A stretch of 64,000 nt of DNA from DATJLY01 sp963729295 (GCA_963729295.1 CAVSNJ010000014.1:1-64000), one strand, 5' to 3'. Positions 10,551 through 21,710 are shown, counted from the first letter of the stretch. The notes: generated from the sequence alone by a model not told the origin. Program-made: numbers and translations.

Positions 10551-10604
10551 TGCTCTAAAGTCAGCCGCCAGCACATGAAACTCGATTGATTTAGCCAGAG
10601 TAAA

Positions 10605-10842
10605 TTGGCCGACGCAGGCTACCGAGAGTGCGAAGACATTCAGGAGCTAATTGCGAGGAATCCGGATGCCTTTTTTAAGGAGAATTTGGACAAACTTTCC
10701 TGCTTGTTGGAAAGGAGGTTCAGGCGCGGAAGCCCATTGGGCGATAGCATCGATCTCCTTGCGATCGATCAGGAGGGCAAAGGCCGTAATTTTTGAATTG
10801 AAGCGGGTGCAAAGACAAATTTGCAGCTTCTGCAATCCATAA
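10605..10842 (+). pseudogene. Remnant of a PD-(D/E)XK nuclease-domain protein
   Basis: About 78 residues starting at TTG 10605. After a one-base correction near 10782 it reads SIDLLAIDQEGK then AVIFELKRVQ, a good PD-(D/E)XK core (Asp in IDLLAID, Glu-x-Lys in FELKR) of the kind found in NucS/DUF91-like and other small nuclease domains. The frame then runs CSFCNP and stops at 10842, too short for a full nuclease. It lies between the methyltransferase and the 150-residue unknown protein. It is probably a truncated defence or restriction gene left by rearrangement. Confidence 0.45.
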
Positions 10843-11161
10843 ACGTATGCATGCGATGGTATCAAAATGGCGGCCAGAACAGTTTTACGAGAACGCGTGC
10901 GCGGTTTAAGCAAGCGACGACCGAAGTGGTCTCGGAAAGAGATTAGAGTTGTTTCTTGCCAAATTTGTGGGCAATCTGAACAATGCACAAAGGATTATTC
11001 TAATTGCCGAGGAATTCGAATCTGGCAGTTGTGATGTCTGCCGAGTGGCTAACCGAAACAATATGAACTCGAAATACAGTGCATACAGATTGTAAACTGT
11101 CGAAAGATGGTGCGACGGAGTTCTCCGAGCTTGCTCACGCGAGTATCCGCCAGTCGAACTT
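10843..11161. other. Intergenic stretch without a supported gene
   Basis: Between the nuclease remnant and the small unknown gene no open frame has recognisable content. Base composition is visibly more AT-rich than the surroundings. It may hold the promoter of the following two-gene operon; I could not choose a convincing -35/-10 pair. Confidence 0.5.
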
Positions 11162-11614
11162 ATGGCATCACGTCCTGGTGCGGCACCACCAGCAGCCACG
11201 TCTAACTGGCCGAATTGGGACACTGCGTTGGCTGACATTTCCAACAAGGCCGTGAGGGACTTTTTTGCATCGCAATTGCCAGCGCAAGAAAATCGTTTGC
11301 GATACCGCGATTTGATTTGGCGCATCGGAAATGATCGGCGCTTCTACGTTAGTGGACGCAAAGAATATGCTTATGTGTGGCAAACGCGCCGCTTCAAGGG
11401 CGACGTGGAATTTTGGAAGACCAAATTGCCTCCCGATGCAGACGTGCTGGCGGTCAACAACGAGCGTGCTCTTCGATTTTACCTTCGCAACGATCAGGCG
11501 TGCCAAGCCTTTCTCAAGGCGGTTACTTCAGACCTAGTGAATGTGCAATTTGTCGGTCCCGAGGATAAGTCCTCCGTCGGACTGGAGGCCGGCCCATCCG
11601 TAACCGAGCAATGA
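11162..11614 (+). CDS. Unknown protein coupled to the restriction helicase-nuclease
   Basis: A 150-residue protein with no motif I recognise. It has a Pro/Ala-rich start, then an apparently folded region with DIWRIGNDRRFY-like and YAYVWQTRRFKGDVEFWK segments and a C-terminal half ending NVQFVGPEDK. No signal peptide or membrane segment is seen. Its TGA (11612-11614) overlaps the ATG of the restriction gene in an ATGA arrangement, so the two are very likely co-translated. That makes it a candidate third component of the R-M system: a specificity, inhibitor or assembly factor. This is inference from position. Confidence 0.6.
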   Translation: MASRPGAAPPAATSNWPNWDTALADISNKAVRDFFASQLPAQENRLRYRDLIWRIGNDRRFYVSGRKEYAYVWQTRRFKGDVEFWKTKLPPDADVLAVNNERALRFYLRNDQACQAFLKAVTSDLVNVQFVGPEDKSSVGLEAGPSVTEQ

Positions 11615-14600
11615 CCGAAAGTTTTGAAGTCCCAGACCCCGATCCTCAATGGCCCCTTCGATCCGCCGCAGGAGCATTGGCGTATCGAATTTGACAGGCC
11701 GGCGGTGCGTGTGCAGGGCCGGCGCAGGCGGGATATTTCTATCGTCCGCCAACGCAGCCCAGCGGCGAAGAGGGCGCAAGCGGCGCGGGCGAATGGCGCG
11801 AGCTTGAGCTCGTCAATCTCATTCGCGAGCGTATGTCGCAATGGCAGGCGGACGGGCGGCCCGGCTTGACACGATCTTCGGCGGAATTGATCGACTATTG
11901 GCGCCGGGACGGGCGCGAGCGCCGGCTTTTCTTCGCGCAGCTTGAAGCGGCAGAGACGATCATCTTCCTGCTCGAAGCGCGGGCGGATTATCTGCAAGGG
12001 ATCACCGTTCCGCTCGACGAGCCGAGCGACGAGCGCAAGGCCGAGGGCTTTGCCGCCTTCAAGCGGCGTTGCTGCAAGATGGCAACGGGATCGGGCAAAT
12101 CGACCGTCATGGCGATGCTCGCCGCTTGGAGCATTCTCAACAAGGTTTCCGACCGAAGCGACGCGCGGTTTTCCGATACGGTGCTTGTCGTATGCCCGAA
12201 CGTGACCATTCGCAATCGTCTGCAAGAAATCGATCCGCGCAACGGCGAAGCGAGCCTTTACCGGACGCGCGATCTCGTGCCTGAGCGGCTTATGCCCGAG
12301 CTACAGCAAGGCCGGGTCATCATATGGAACTGGCATGTGTTCGAGCCGCAAGGGAGCGCCGTTGGCGGCACGGGCGCGCGCGTCGTGAAGGCGGGAAAGG
12401 CGACGCAAACGACTGAGACTTTTACCGTCGCCGGCAAAACCACTTCCTTTCACGGTAAGAAATACCTCACCCCGGAGGTGCTGGACGCGCGCGTCGCCAA
12501 AGGCGAGCTTCATATCCTCGAAGACAAGACCGACAAGAACGGCCGCCGCGTCGTGAAGGTGCAAGGCACCGCTTATGTCGAAAGCGATACCGCTTTGGTC
12601 AAGCGCGTGCTCAAGGATGCAACCTCAGGTAAGAGCAACATTCTCGTGCTGAATGACGAAGCGCACCATGCCTATCGCCTTTGGAGCGCTGCGAGCGGCG
12701 AGGATGAAGACGAAGAGGACGAAGAAGAGGATATCGATTATCAGCGGACAGAGGCGACGGTCTGGGTCGATGGTCTCGACAAGATCAACAAGCAGCGCGG
12801 CGTCAATTTCTGCGTCGATCTGTCGGCGACGCCCTACTTCATCGGCCGCGGTCGTCAGGAGACGAACACGGTCTTTCCGTGGACGGTCAGCGATTTTGGC
12901 CTGACCGACGCCATCGAATCCGGCCTTGTCAAAATTCCGCAGCTAGCGGTGCGGGATAATACTGGCGCGGAAATACCCAACTACTTCAACATATGGCGCT
13001 GGATTCTGACGCAGCTCACGCCTGCGGAGCGTGGCGGCCGGAAGTCAAATCCAAAACCCGAAGCGATTTTGAAGTACGCCTATCCGCCAATCGCGATGCT
13101 CGGCGCTCTCTGGGATGATATGCGGAAGGAATGGGAGGCGCGCGAGGATGAAGATCGCCCGCCCGTTTTTATCCTTGTCTGCAAAAATACCAGAATTGCC
13201 AAGGTCATTTATGACTGGCTAGCCGAGGATAAACCACCGGTTGGAATCCCATCGGCCCGCCTTTCGTCGCTGCGTAACAACAATGGTCAGATCGTTACGA
13301 TACGCGTCGATACCAAAGTCGTACACGAGTCCGATGCAGATGGCACGAAGAGCGATGAGGTCGCGTGGATGCGGCGCACGCTGGATACCGTCGGGAAGCG
13401 GGCTTGGCCAATCGATAGACAGGATCGGCCGATCTACCCCGAGGGGTTTGAAGAACTAGCGGAGAAACTTGGGCGTCCGCTGCATCCTCCCGGCCGCGAT
13501 ATACGGTGCATTGTCAGCGTTGGAATGTTAACCGAAGGGTGGGACTGCAACACGGTTACGCATATCGTTGGCCTTCGCCCGTTCATGTCACAGCTTCTGT
13601 GCGAGCAAGTGGTTGGCCGTGGGCTCCGCCGCACAAACTACGAAGTTGGTGAAGATGGAAAACTCAGCGAGGAAGTCGCCAAGGTGTTCGGCGTTCCTTT
13701 CGAAGTCGTGCCATTTAAGGAAAACAAAACTGGCTCACGGGAAAAGCCGCCGAAATCAAACCGCGTTCATGCGCTGCCCGAAAAGGTCGCGTTCGAAATC
13801 CGCTTCCCCCGTGTCGAAGGCTATCGCCAAGCGATCCGCAATCGAGTGACTGTCGATTGGAAGAGCCTCGCGCCGCTCGCGCTCGATCCGAACAAGATTC
13901 CGCCCGAGGTTCAGGTCAAGGGCATGCTCCCTACGAACAAGGGGCGTCCAAGCCTTCATGGTCCCGGCGCGCTGGTGGACGTGACGATGGATTCCTATCG
14001 TAAATCACATCGGTTGCAGCAAGTCGTGTTCGAAATGGCCCGCGATTTGACGAAGCAGTATCTCGTGCAAGGGGAGTGCAGCATCCCGGCCCATGTCCTG
14101 TTTCCGCAGATTGCTTCGGTAGTGGAGCGTTACATTCGTGAATTCGTTATGCCCGTTGCGCCGGCTGAGCGGATCGATATTGCGGCGTCGCCATATTACG
14201 GCTGGGTGATCGAGCGCCTTGCGGAAGCCATCAAGCCGGACGCGTCCGCCGGAGAAGCCCCCGAGCTGCCCATCATCGAAGCGAACCGGCCGAGCGGCAC
14301 AACCGGCGACGTAGATTTCCAGACGAGACGCGACGTGCGACCTATCGTCAAAAGTCACGTCAACTTCGTTGTCGCAGACACGAAGCAGTGGGAGCAATCA
14401 GCGGCTTACTTCATCGATACAAACGATGGCGTTGAAGCCTTCGTGAAAAATGCCGGTCTCGGTCTCGCCATTCCCTATCTGCACAATGGGCAGATGCACG
14501 ATTACGAACCGGATTTCATCGTACGAATGAAGGGCGTTTCGGGCCTTAACGTCATTCTTGAGACAAAAGGGTATGACCCGCTCAAGGACGTGAAACGCCA

Positions 14601-14748
14601 AGCCGCGGAGCGTTGGGTTGCGGCAGTGAACGCGGATGGCCGCTTCGGCCTTTGGCGATATGAGCTTGTTGAAAAGCTCTCGGACGTGCCGCTAAGGATC
14701 GCAGCCTTGCGAGACGCGGGCCCAGATACGCGGCGGGAAGCTTCCTAA
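11611..14748 (+). CDS. DEAD/DEAH helicase-nuclease, Type III-like restriction endonuclease (BPTD_3080-like)
   Basis: About 1,045 residues. Helicase motifs: MATGSGKST (Walker A), VLNDEAHHAYR (DEAH box), VDLSATPYF (motif III) and QVVGRGLRR (motif VI). An acidic run rich in Asp/Glu lies just after the DEAH box. The C-terminus has a PD-(D/E)XK nuclease: EPDFIVRM then VILETKGYD. This is the translocase-plus-nuclease layout of Type III Res subunits, close to the family I recall as BPTD_3080. The body from 11728 is one intact frame shared with ATG 11611. The conserved N-terminal block TPILNGPFDPPQEHWRI (about 11633-11725) is in another frame, implying two compensating one-base indels. A TTG start at 11624 is the alternative. 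Confidence 0.85.
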
Positions 14749-14833
14749 CCCCTCTACGCGACGCATTCGCGCTTCGGCCTTGTTGGCACCGTGGGCACTT
14801 GCGACCCGCACGCCGCGGGAGAAATCACAAATC

Positions 14834-15481
14834 CTATTCGGCCTGCCGCTGCCATTCGATTTCCGCTGCTGCGGTGTTGAGCCATTGGCGCACGGTATCG
14901 TCAGAAATCGATATTCCGTGCTTTTGGAGGTCATCGGCGATTTCTTTCGCTACCGGGCTTCGCGGCGCTCTCGGATCGTATGCGTAGCCGGCCAGCGCCA
15001 TGCCAAGCACCAATTTGAGAAGCGTTCCACGCTCTCTCGTCCCGAGCGAGTTCTCTGCCGCGCCCGCTTCTTGCTTCTTCTTGGCAGTGGGGGAGGGGCT
15101 TGCAGCCACTGTCCTGGTCGCCTTGCCCTCGTCCCTTGACGACATCGCCTCAAACTCGGGCGGAATATCCCATTCGATCGACAGCGCCCACGCCGCAAAT
15201 TCGCCAAGGTCCACGGTGCAATTAGACGGGTCGTCTAGTACCCGGCTCTTGACGTCGAACCCTGACGATGTCTCAACTTGACGGCCCGCTACAAATATCC
15301 GGTCGTTAAACTCTTCGAACTCATTGAAAATCAAATGCCCGGTCATCCAGCCATTCGGATCGATATCGACTTCCTTGGGTTCAATGCCCAGCGAGAGAGC
15401 GACCGCCTCCCAAATTTTAACGTGAGGGACGTGACGCCATTTTTTCCAGTTGGGTTTGCGGTCGCTGCCCATTTCCGTCAC
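14834..15481 (-). CDS. Unknown protein next to the P4-type integrase
   Basis: A 215-residue protein reading NWKKWRHVPHVKIWEAVALSLGIEP at its start. The C-terminal block RGTLLKLVLGMALAGYAYDP...ISISDDTVRQWLNTAAAEI resembles a small helical domain often seen in proteins encoded beside P4-like integrases. The middle is low-complexity (Ala/Ser/Pro/Lys). No catalytic motif is visible. It overlaps the integrase C-terminal coding region by 65 bp, probably because an indel artificially lengthens the integrase frame. It converges with the restriction gene. An accessory or regulatory role in the element is a guess. Confidence 0.6.
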   Translation of the reverse strand: MTEMGSDRKPNWKKWRHVPHVKIWEAVALSLGIEPKEVDIDPNGWMTGHLIFNEFEEFNDRIFVAGRQVETSSGFDVKSRVLDDPSNCTVDLGEFAAWALSIEWDIPPEFEAMSSRDEGKATRTVAASPSPTAKKKQEAGAAENSLGTRERGTLLKLVLGMALAGYAYDPRAPRSPVAKEIADDLQKHGISISDDTVRQWLNTAAAEIEWQRQAE

Positions 15482-16742
15482 TGCGCGCTTTGCTTCGATA
15501 GGCTATGGAAGACCGTTCAGCCGGCTTACGCAACTGATCAAGGTAATCAGCCCATTGCTGCATCATTGTCTTGCGCTCGTCTAGATGGCTTGTCCGATTA
15601 TAAGCACGCCCCAGCGGATCGCGAACAGCATGGGCAAGCTGGTGTTCTATAAAGTCTGGCCGTACCCCGAGCACTTCATCGAGCACCGTCCGCGCCAGCG
15701 CTCGAAATCCGTGCCCCGTCATTTGGTCTTTGGGAACTCCCATGCGCCGCAAGGCAGCCAATACCGCGTTATTGCTCATCGGGCGCTTTGTCGTCCGCGC
15801 GCATGGAAAGACATAACGTCCGTCGCCGGTCAGCGCGTGTAGCTCCTTGAGAATTTCTACTGCCTGCTTGGCGAGAGGCACAAGATGCGCCACGCGCATT
15901 TTCATCCGCTTTGCAGCGATGTTCCACTCCGCGCGGTCCAAATCGATTTCCGACCATTCGGCCGCTCTTAGTTCGCCTGGACGTACGAAGACCAATGGAG
16001 CAAGCCGCAGAGCAGATTTTGTTATCAGTTGCCCTTGATACCCGTCGATGGCACGCAATAGGTCACCAATAGCTTTAGGGTCTGTCACTGCCGCGAGATG
16101 CTTCGGACGAACTGGCGCGAGCGCACCCCGAAGGTCAGCGGACGGATCGCGTTCCGCGCGGCCCGTCGCGATGGCATAGCGGAATATTTGCCCGCAAATT
16201 TGCCGCGCTCGATGCGCGGTCTCGGCCGCGCCCCGGCCTTCAATTCGGCGCAGCACCGTCAGCAATTCCGGCGCAGTCACGTCGGCAATTGGGCGCGCGC
16301 CCATCCAGGGGAAAACGTCCCTCTCCAACCTTCGAAGGTTCTTCTCGCCATGCGATGTGGCCCATTGTGAGGCGAACTTGGCGAACCACTCGCGCGCGAC
16401 AACCTCGAAACTGTTGCCCAGGCGGTTAGCGCTCGCGCGCTTTAGCGCCTTCCGATGTTCGCCGGGATCGACGCCATTGGCGAGCTGTTGCCGCGCCTTA
16501 TCGCGCTTATCGCGTGCGCCCTCGATCCATTCGCCGCTGCTTTTGTCCTTCCTTCCGGCCAACGGCACTTCAGGATAGACCCCCAGCGACAACCGCTTTT
16601 CCTTTTTCCCAAATCGATATTTGAGCCGCCACCAGCGGCCACCCTTCGGCGAAATCTCTAGGTAAAGACCTCCGCCATCGAACAGGCGAATTGGCTTGCT
16701 GGAGGGCTTCGCGGTGCGGATCGCAATGTCTGTCAGGGGCAC
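15417..16742 (-). CDS. P4-type tyrosine integrase of the genomic island
   Basis: About 441 residues from GTG 16742, reading PLTDIAIRTAKPSSKPIRLFD, the usual start of this family (DUF4102 arm-binding domain, then GGLYLEISPKGGRWWRLKYR). The longer TTG start at 16781 gives an N-terminus without similarity. Catalytic residues: Arg in FVRPGELRAAEW, His-x-x-Arg in TGHGFRALART, His in EHQLAHAV and Tyr in AYNRTSH. The gene starts 164 bp from the 3' end of a tRNA and reads away from it, the standard layout for P4-like islands that insert at tRNA 3' ends. The last roughly 20 residues may be a frameshift artefact. Confidence 0.92.
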   Translation of the reverse strand: MPLTDIAIRTAKPSSKPIRLFDGGGLYLEISPKGGRWWRLKYRFGKKEKRLSLGVYPEVPLAGRKDKSSGEWIEGARDKRDKARQQLANGVDPGEHRKALKRASANRLGNSFEVVAREWFAKFASQWATSHGEKNLRRLERDVFPWMGARPIADVTAPELLTVLRRIEGRGAAETAHRARQICGQIFRYAIATGRAERDPSADLRGALAPVRPKHLAAVTDPKAIGDLLRAIDGYQGQLITKSALRLAPLVFVRPGELRAAEWSEIDLDRAEWNIAAKRMKMRVAHLVPLAKQAVEILKELHALTGDGRYVFPCARTTKRPMSNNAVLAALRRMGVPKDQMTGHGFRALARTVLDEVLGVRPDFIEHQLAHAVRDPLGRAYNRTSHLDERKTMMQQWADYLDQLRKPAERSSIAYRSKARSDGNGQRPQTQLEKMASRPSR

Positions 16743-16801
16743 GGGGGCAACTCTCGAATGTGCTTGCGCGGTGTCCCCCAATGTTGCCCCCGGTTGCCCC
16801 C
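16743..16801. repeat. Putative integrase arm-type binding repeats
   Basis: The 9-mer GTTGCCCCC occurs at 16783-16791 and 16793-16801 (10-bp spacing) and inverted as GGGGGCAAC at 16743-16751; GTGTCCCCC at 16771-16779 is a near copy. They lie between the integrase start and the tRNA, where arm-type sites are expected. Integrase binding is inferred. Confidence 0.4.
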
Positions 16802-16905
16802 GGATTACAAGGGACCGACTGAGACCCTCTCGGAACGGAAGCGGCCAAGAATTGCCTATATTCGTTGGGTTCTTGGCCTTCTTAGGAACATCTCGGAAGA
16901 GGATT

Positions 16906-16932
16906 TGGTGGGCCCGGCAGGACTCGAACCTG
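16906..16932 (-). other. Predicted island attachment site (tRNA 3' end)
   Basis: P4-type integrases usually recombine within the 3' part of a tRNA gene, restoring it. The integrase lies immediately on the CCA side. I found no second copy of the T-arm/acceptor sequence in 1-16,000, so the other junction must lie left of the window or be degraded. Confidence 0.4.
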
Positions 16933-16982
16933 CGACAACACCGTTATGAGCGGCGCGTTCTGACCAGCTGAACTACGGGCCC
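16906..16982 (-). tRNA. tRNA with CAT anticodon, probably tRNA-Ile2 (lysidine-type)
   Basis: A full 77-nt cloverleaf including an encoded CCA. The acceptor is GGGCCCG/CGGGCCC, the D arm GTTC...GAAC, the anticodon stem CGCCG/CGGTG with loop CTCATAA, and the T arm GCAGG-TTCGAGT-CCTGC. The anticodon is CAT. Acceptor pairs C4-G69 and C5-G68 and pair C27-G43 agree with tRNA-Ile2 elements recognised by TilS rather than with elongator tRNA-Met, so Ile2 is preferred. The 5' end is 19 bp downstream of the rpoD stop on the same strand. Its 3' end is the likely island attachment site. Confidence 0.9.
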
Positions 16983-17001
16983 GGCGCTTCGGGCGAACGG
17001 A

Positions 17002-18975
<1,974 letters not shown>

Positions 18976-19268
18976 CTCGATCCCGCCCTGCCATCACTAA
19001 CAAAAAGAGCGCGCGTTCCGCGGCCAAGCGACCGCGGCGACCGTGCGCCCCGTGGCTTCTCTTCCTGATCGAGCACCGGACCTTGTGATGTTCTGCGGTC
19101 CTTGCAAACGGATCGCCCCGCCCGTGGTGCCGTCGTTTCCGCCCTTCCACTCCAGCAACGCTGGCTGTAGCCGCATCCCGTTCTCGCGTCCACTGCGTCC
19201 GGGCCTGAACCGTGCGAGAGAGGTGGAGCCTCGCCAGCACCGCGTCAAGGCCAAGAAAGGTAGTTGTG

Positions 19269-19297
19269 TCTAAAGAGCGCCAGAGAAGCCTTGTCAA
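19269..19297 (-). promoter_or_regulatory. Predicted strong sigma-70 promoter of rpoD
   Basis: On the minus strand a perfect TTGACA (19297-19292) and TTTAGA (19274-19269) are separated by exactly 17 bp. Transcription would start near 19262, giving rpoD a leader of about 285 nt. The rest of the 457-bp gap 18,976-19,432 has no gene I can support; it may hold the dnaG terminator. Confidence 0.65.
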
Positions 19298-19432
19298 GCG
19301 CCCCTCGGCGGGCGTCGGGCAAATGGCAAGGGAGGGGCCTGGCGCTAACCCTCCGTTAACTCCGCGGTAACGGATTGCTCACTACGCCGCCAACTCCATC
19401 CTGTCGCTCTCGGTCTTGAGGTGCTGGACCGC

Positions 19433-21205
19433 CTAAGTCAGCGCAGTGAGAATTTCTAGGTTTTCGGTGGTCGAATTTTCGGCCAATCGAACTTCGGCGG
19501 CCTTCTGTTCGCGTTCTATGTCTGGGAGCTCATATTTGGCCCGCGTAGCCTTCCAGAGTGCCTTGGCGAAATCCGGATCATTGGCGAGATGAGCCAAGTG
19601 TTTTCTATCTAGGATTGAAAAGCGCCGGATGCGCTCATTGATCTTGTTGAGATTTGTGTCGAGGCCGAGAATTATGTCGCTCCCCGTAATGTCGTCGTCT
19701 GCGGAAATGCGATCAATGACGTGTTGCCACAGTTGATTTAGGTCCTGATCCTGGACTTTCAGAGCCGCAAATAAATCGATTTCGCTGCGGCCAATGCCGG
19801 GGTGATTCAAAGCCACCGTGACGAGCAGTATTTCTTGGTGCTTTCGTCGCGTCGCATCGGCCCAGCCCGCGGCGCGCGTGGCGCGGATGGCGGGCGAAAG
19901 CGCGTCCACCTTCTCGAGCGCTCGCTCGCTCCGCACGCGGCGCCTGAGCTGCCAGATGCGGTCCATCAGGTGATGCTGGAATTCGCGCTGCACCTGGCCA
20001 TCGGCGATGGCGCGGATGCGGCGATAGATGCGCGCCTGGAGCCGCAGGATTTTTTCGGGATTGTCGAAGAACGAAGGCTCGCGCTCCTCGGTCGCGATGC
20101 GCCAGATGAACTCCGAGGTCTGCACGGCGTCCTCGAGATGGGTTTTGAGCGCCTCGACCCCGTGCGACTTGACGAGGGAGTCCGGATCCTCGCCCTCGGG
20201 CAGCAGGGAGAACCTGAGGCCGTTCTCGGGACGAAGCAGCGGCAGCGCGCGTTCGAGCGCGCGCACGGCGGCGTTGCGCCCGGCCTTGTCGCCGTCGAAG
20301 CACAGCACCGGCCGGTCGCCCAATCGCCACAGCTCGACGAGCTGCGTCTCGGTGAGCGCGGTGCCGAGGGGCGCGACAGCGCCTGGAAAGCCCGCGCGGT
20401 GCAGCGCGATCACGTCCATGTAGCCTTCGGCGACGATCGGTACGAGGTCGGAGCGCGGCGCCGCCTTCGCGAGGTGCACGGCATAGAGCGTGCGGCCTTT
20501 CTCGAAGATCGGCGTGTCGGGCGAGTTGAGGTATTTGGGCTCGCCGTCCTCGATGAGCCGGCCGCCGAAGGCGATGACGCGGCCCTGCCGGTCGGAGATC
20601 GGGAAGATCACACGGCCGCGGAAGAAGTCGAACGTGTCGCCGTTCTCGGCCCGGCGCAGCAGCCCCGCCTCGACGAGGAGGTTGGTCTCGAACTCCCTGC
20701 CAAGCACCCGCTTCAAGGCGTCGCGTGCGCTGGCCGCCCAGCCGAGGCGGAAACGCGCGATCGCCGCCTGATCGAGGCCGCGGCGCGTCAGATATTCCCG
20801 CGGCTTCTGAGCGCCCGGCTCCTTGAGCTGGGCCTCGAAGAACTTGCAGGCCGCCTCGCACACGTCGTGCAGCGTCTTGGTGCGCGCCGCGCGCTCGCGG
20901 TCCTCCGGCAGCTCGTCCGGGATCTGCAGCCCGGCTTCCTTGGCGAGCGCCTCGACCGCCTCGCGAAAGCCCGCCCCGCCGACGCGCATCGAAAAACCGA
21001 TCACGTCGCCATGCGCGCCGCAGCCGAAGCAGTGATAGAACGCCTTGTCCTCGACCACGGTGAAGGACGGCGTCTTCTCGTTGTGGAACGGGCAGAGGCC
21101 GACATACTCGCGCCCGCGCCGCACGAGCTTGACGTGACGGCTCACCACGCTCGCGAGCGAAACGCGATTTCTGATCTCGTCGAGGAATTGCGGCGGGTAG
21201 GCCAT
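19433..21205 (-). CDS. dnaG: DNA primase DnaG
   Basis: A 590-residue primase that makes RNA primers at the replication fork. The N-terminal CHC2 zinc domain is intact: GLCPFHNEKTPSF, then FYHCFGCGAHGD. The Toprim catalytic core has VAEGYMDVIAL (acidic Glu) and LCFDGDKAGRNAA (Asp-x-Asp). The C-terminal helicase-binding region (from about residue 450) is rich in Asn, Asp, Lys and Ile. The DNA encoding it (19,433 to about 19,855) is far less GC-rich than the rest of the gene, a sharp change inside one reading frame. It lies between yqeY and rpoD. Start ATG 21205. Confidence 0.97.
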   Translation of the reverse strand: MAYPPQFLDEIRNRVSLASVVSRHVKLVRRGREYVGLCPFHNEKTPSFTVVEDKAFYHCFGCGAHGDVIGFSMRVGGAGFREAVEALAKEAGLQIPDELPEDRERAARTKTLHDVCEAACKFFEAQLKEPGAQKPREYLTRRGLDQAAIARFRLGWAASARDALKRVLGREFETNLLVEAGLLRRAENGDTFDFFRGRVIFPISDRQGRVIAFGGRLIEDGEPKYLNSPDTPIFEKGRTLYAVHLAKAAPRSDLVPIVAEGYMDVIALHRAGFPGAVAPLGTALTETQLVELWRLGDRPVLCFDGDKAGRNAAVRALERALPLLRPENGLRFSLLPEGEDPDSLVKSHGVEALKTHLEDAVQTSEFIWRIATEEREPSFFDNPEKILRLQARIYRRIRAIADGQVQREFQHHLMDRIWQLRRRVRSERALEKVDALSPAIRATRAAGWADATRRKHQEILLVTVALNHPGIGRSEIDLFAALKVQDQDLNQLWQHVIDRISADDDITGSDIILGLDTNLNKINERIRRFSILDRKHLAHLANDPDFAKALWKATRAKYELPDIEREQKAAEVRLAENSTTENLEILTALT

Positions 21206-21248
21206 GTGCTCGCCCCAGCGCCGATCATACCGCGCCGGGTGCCGGCTG

Positions 21249-21710
21249 CTAGCCCAAAAGCCGCTTCACCGCCTGGCTCGCCTTGGCGGCGTCGATCTGA
21301 CCAGCATGGCGCTCACGCAGCGCCGCCATGGTACGGCCCATGTCCTTGATGCCGGCGGCGCCGATCGCGACGATCGTTTCGCGGATCGCGGCCTCCATGT
21401 CGGCCTCGCCCATCTGCTGGGGAAGGAACCGCTCGATGATGGCAATCTCGCCGCGCTCCTTTTCGGCCAGGTCGGGTCGGTTGCCCTTCTCGAAAAGCTC
21501 GATCAACTCGCGGCGCTGCTTCACCATTCCCTGCAGCATCTGCTGGATTTCGGGGTCCGCGATCCCGTCAGTGTTGCCCTTGGGCCGCGCCTCGATGTCG
21601 CGCTCCTTGAGCCGGGCGAGGATGAGTCGCACGGTCGACAGCACGAGCGCATCCTTGTCGCGCATCGCCTGCTTCAGGGTGTCGGTGAAGCGCTGCCGCA
21701 GCATCGCCAT
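21249..21710 (-). CDS. GatB/YqeY domain-containing protein
   Basis: A 153-residue protein from ATG 21710 (MAMLRQRFTDTLKQAM). It has the family pattern KDALVLSTVRLILARLKERDIEAR, MVKQRRELIELFEKGNRPDLAEKE, IERFLPQQM and KDMGRTMAALRERH. It equals the usual length of YqeY, which shares the tail domain of the GatB amidotransferase and is thought to bind tRNA. It is 43 bp upstream of dnaG on the same strand, and the two are probably co-transcribed. It is divergent from carA. Confidence 0.9.
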   Translation of the reverse strand: MAMLRQRFTDTLKQAMRDKDALVLSTVRLILARLKERDIEARPKGNTDGIADPEIQQMLQGMVKQRRELIELFEKGNRPDLAEKERGEIAIIERFLPQQMGEADMEAAIRETIVAIGAAGIKDMGRTMAALRERHAGQIDAAKASQAVKRLLG

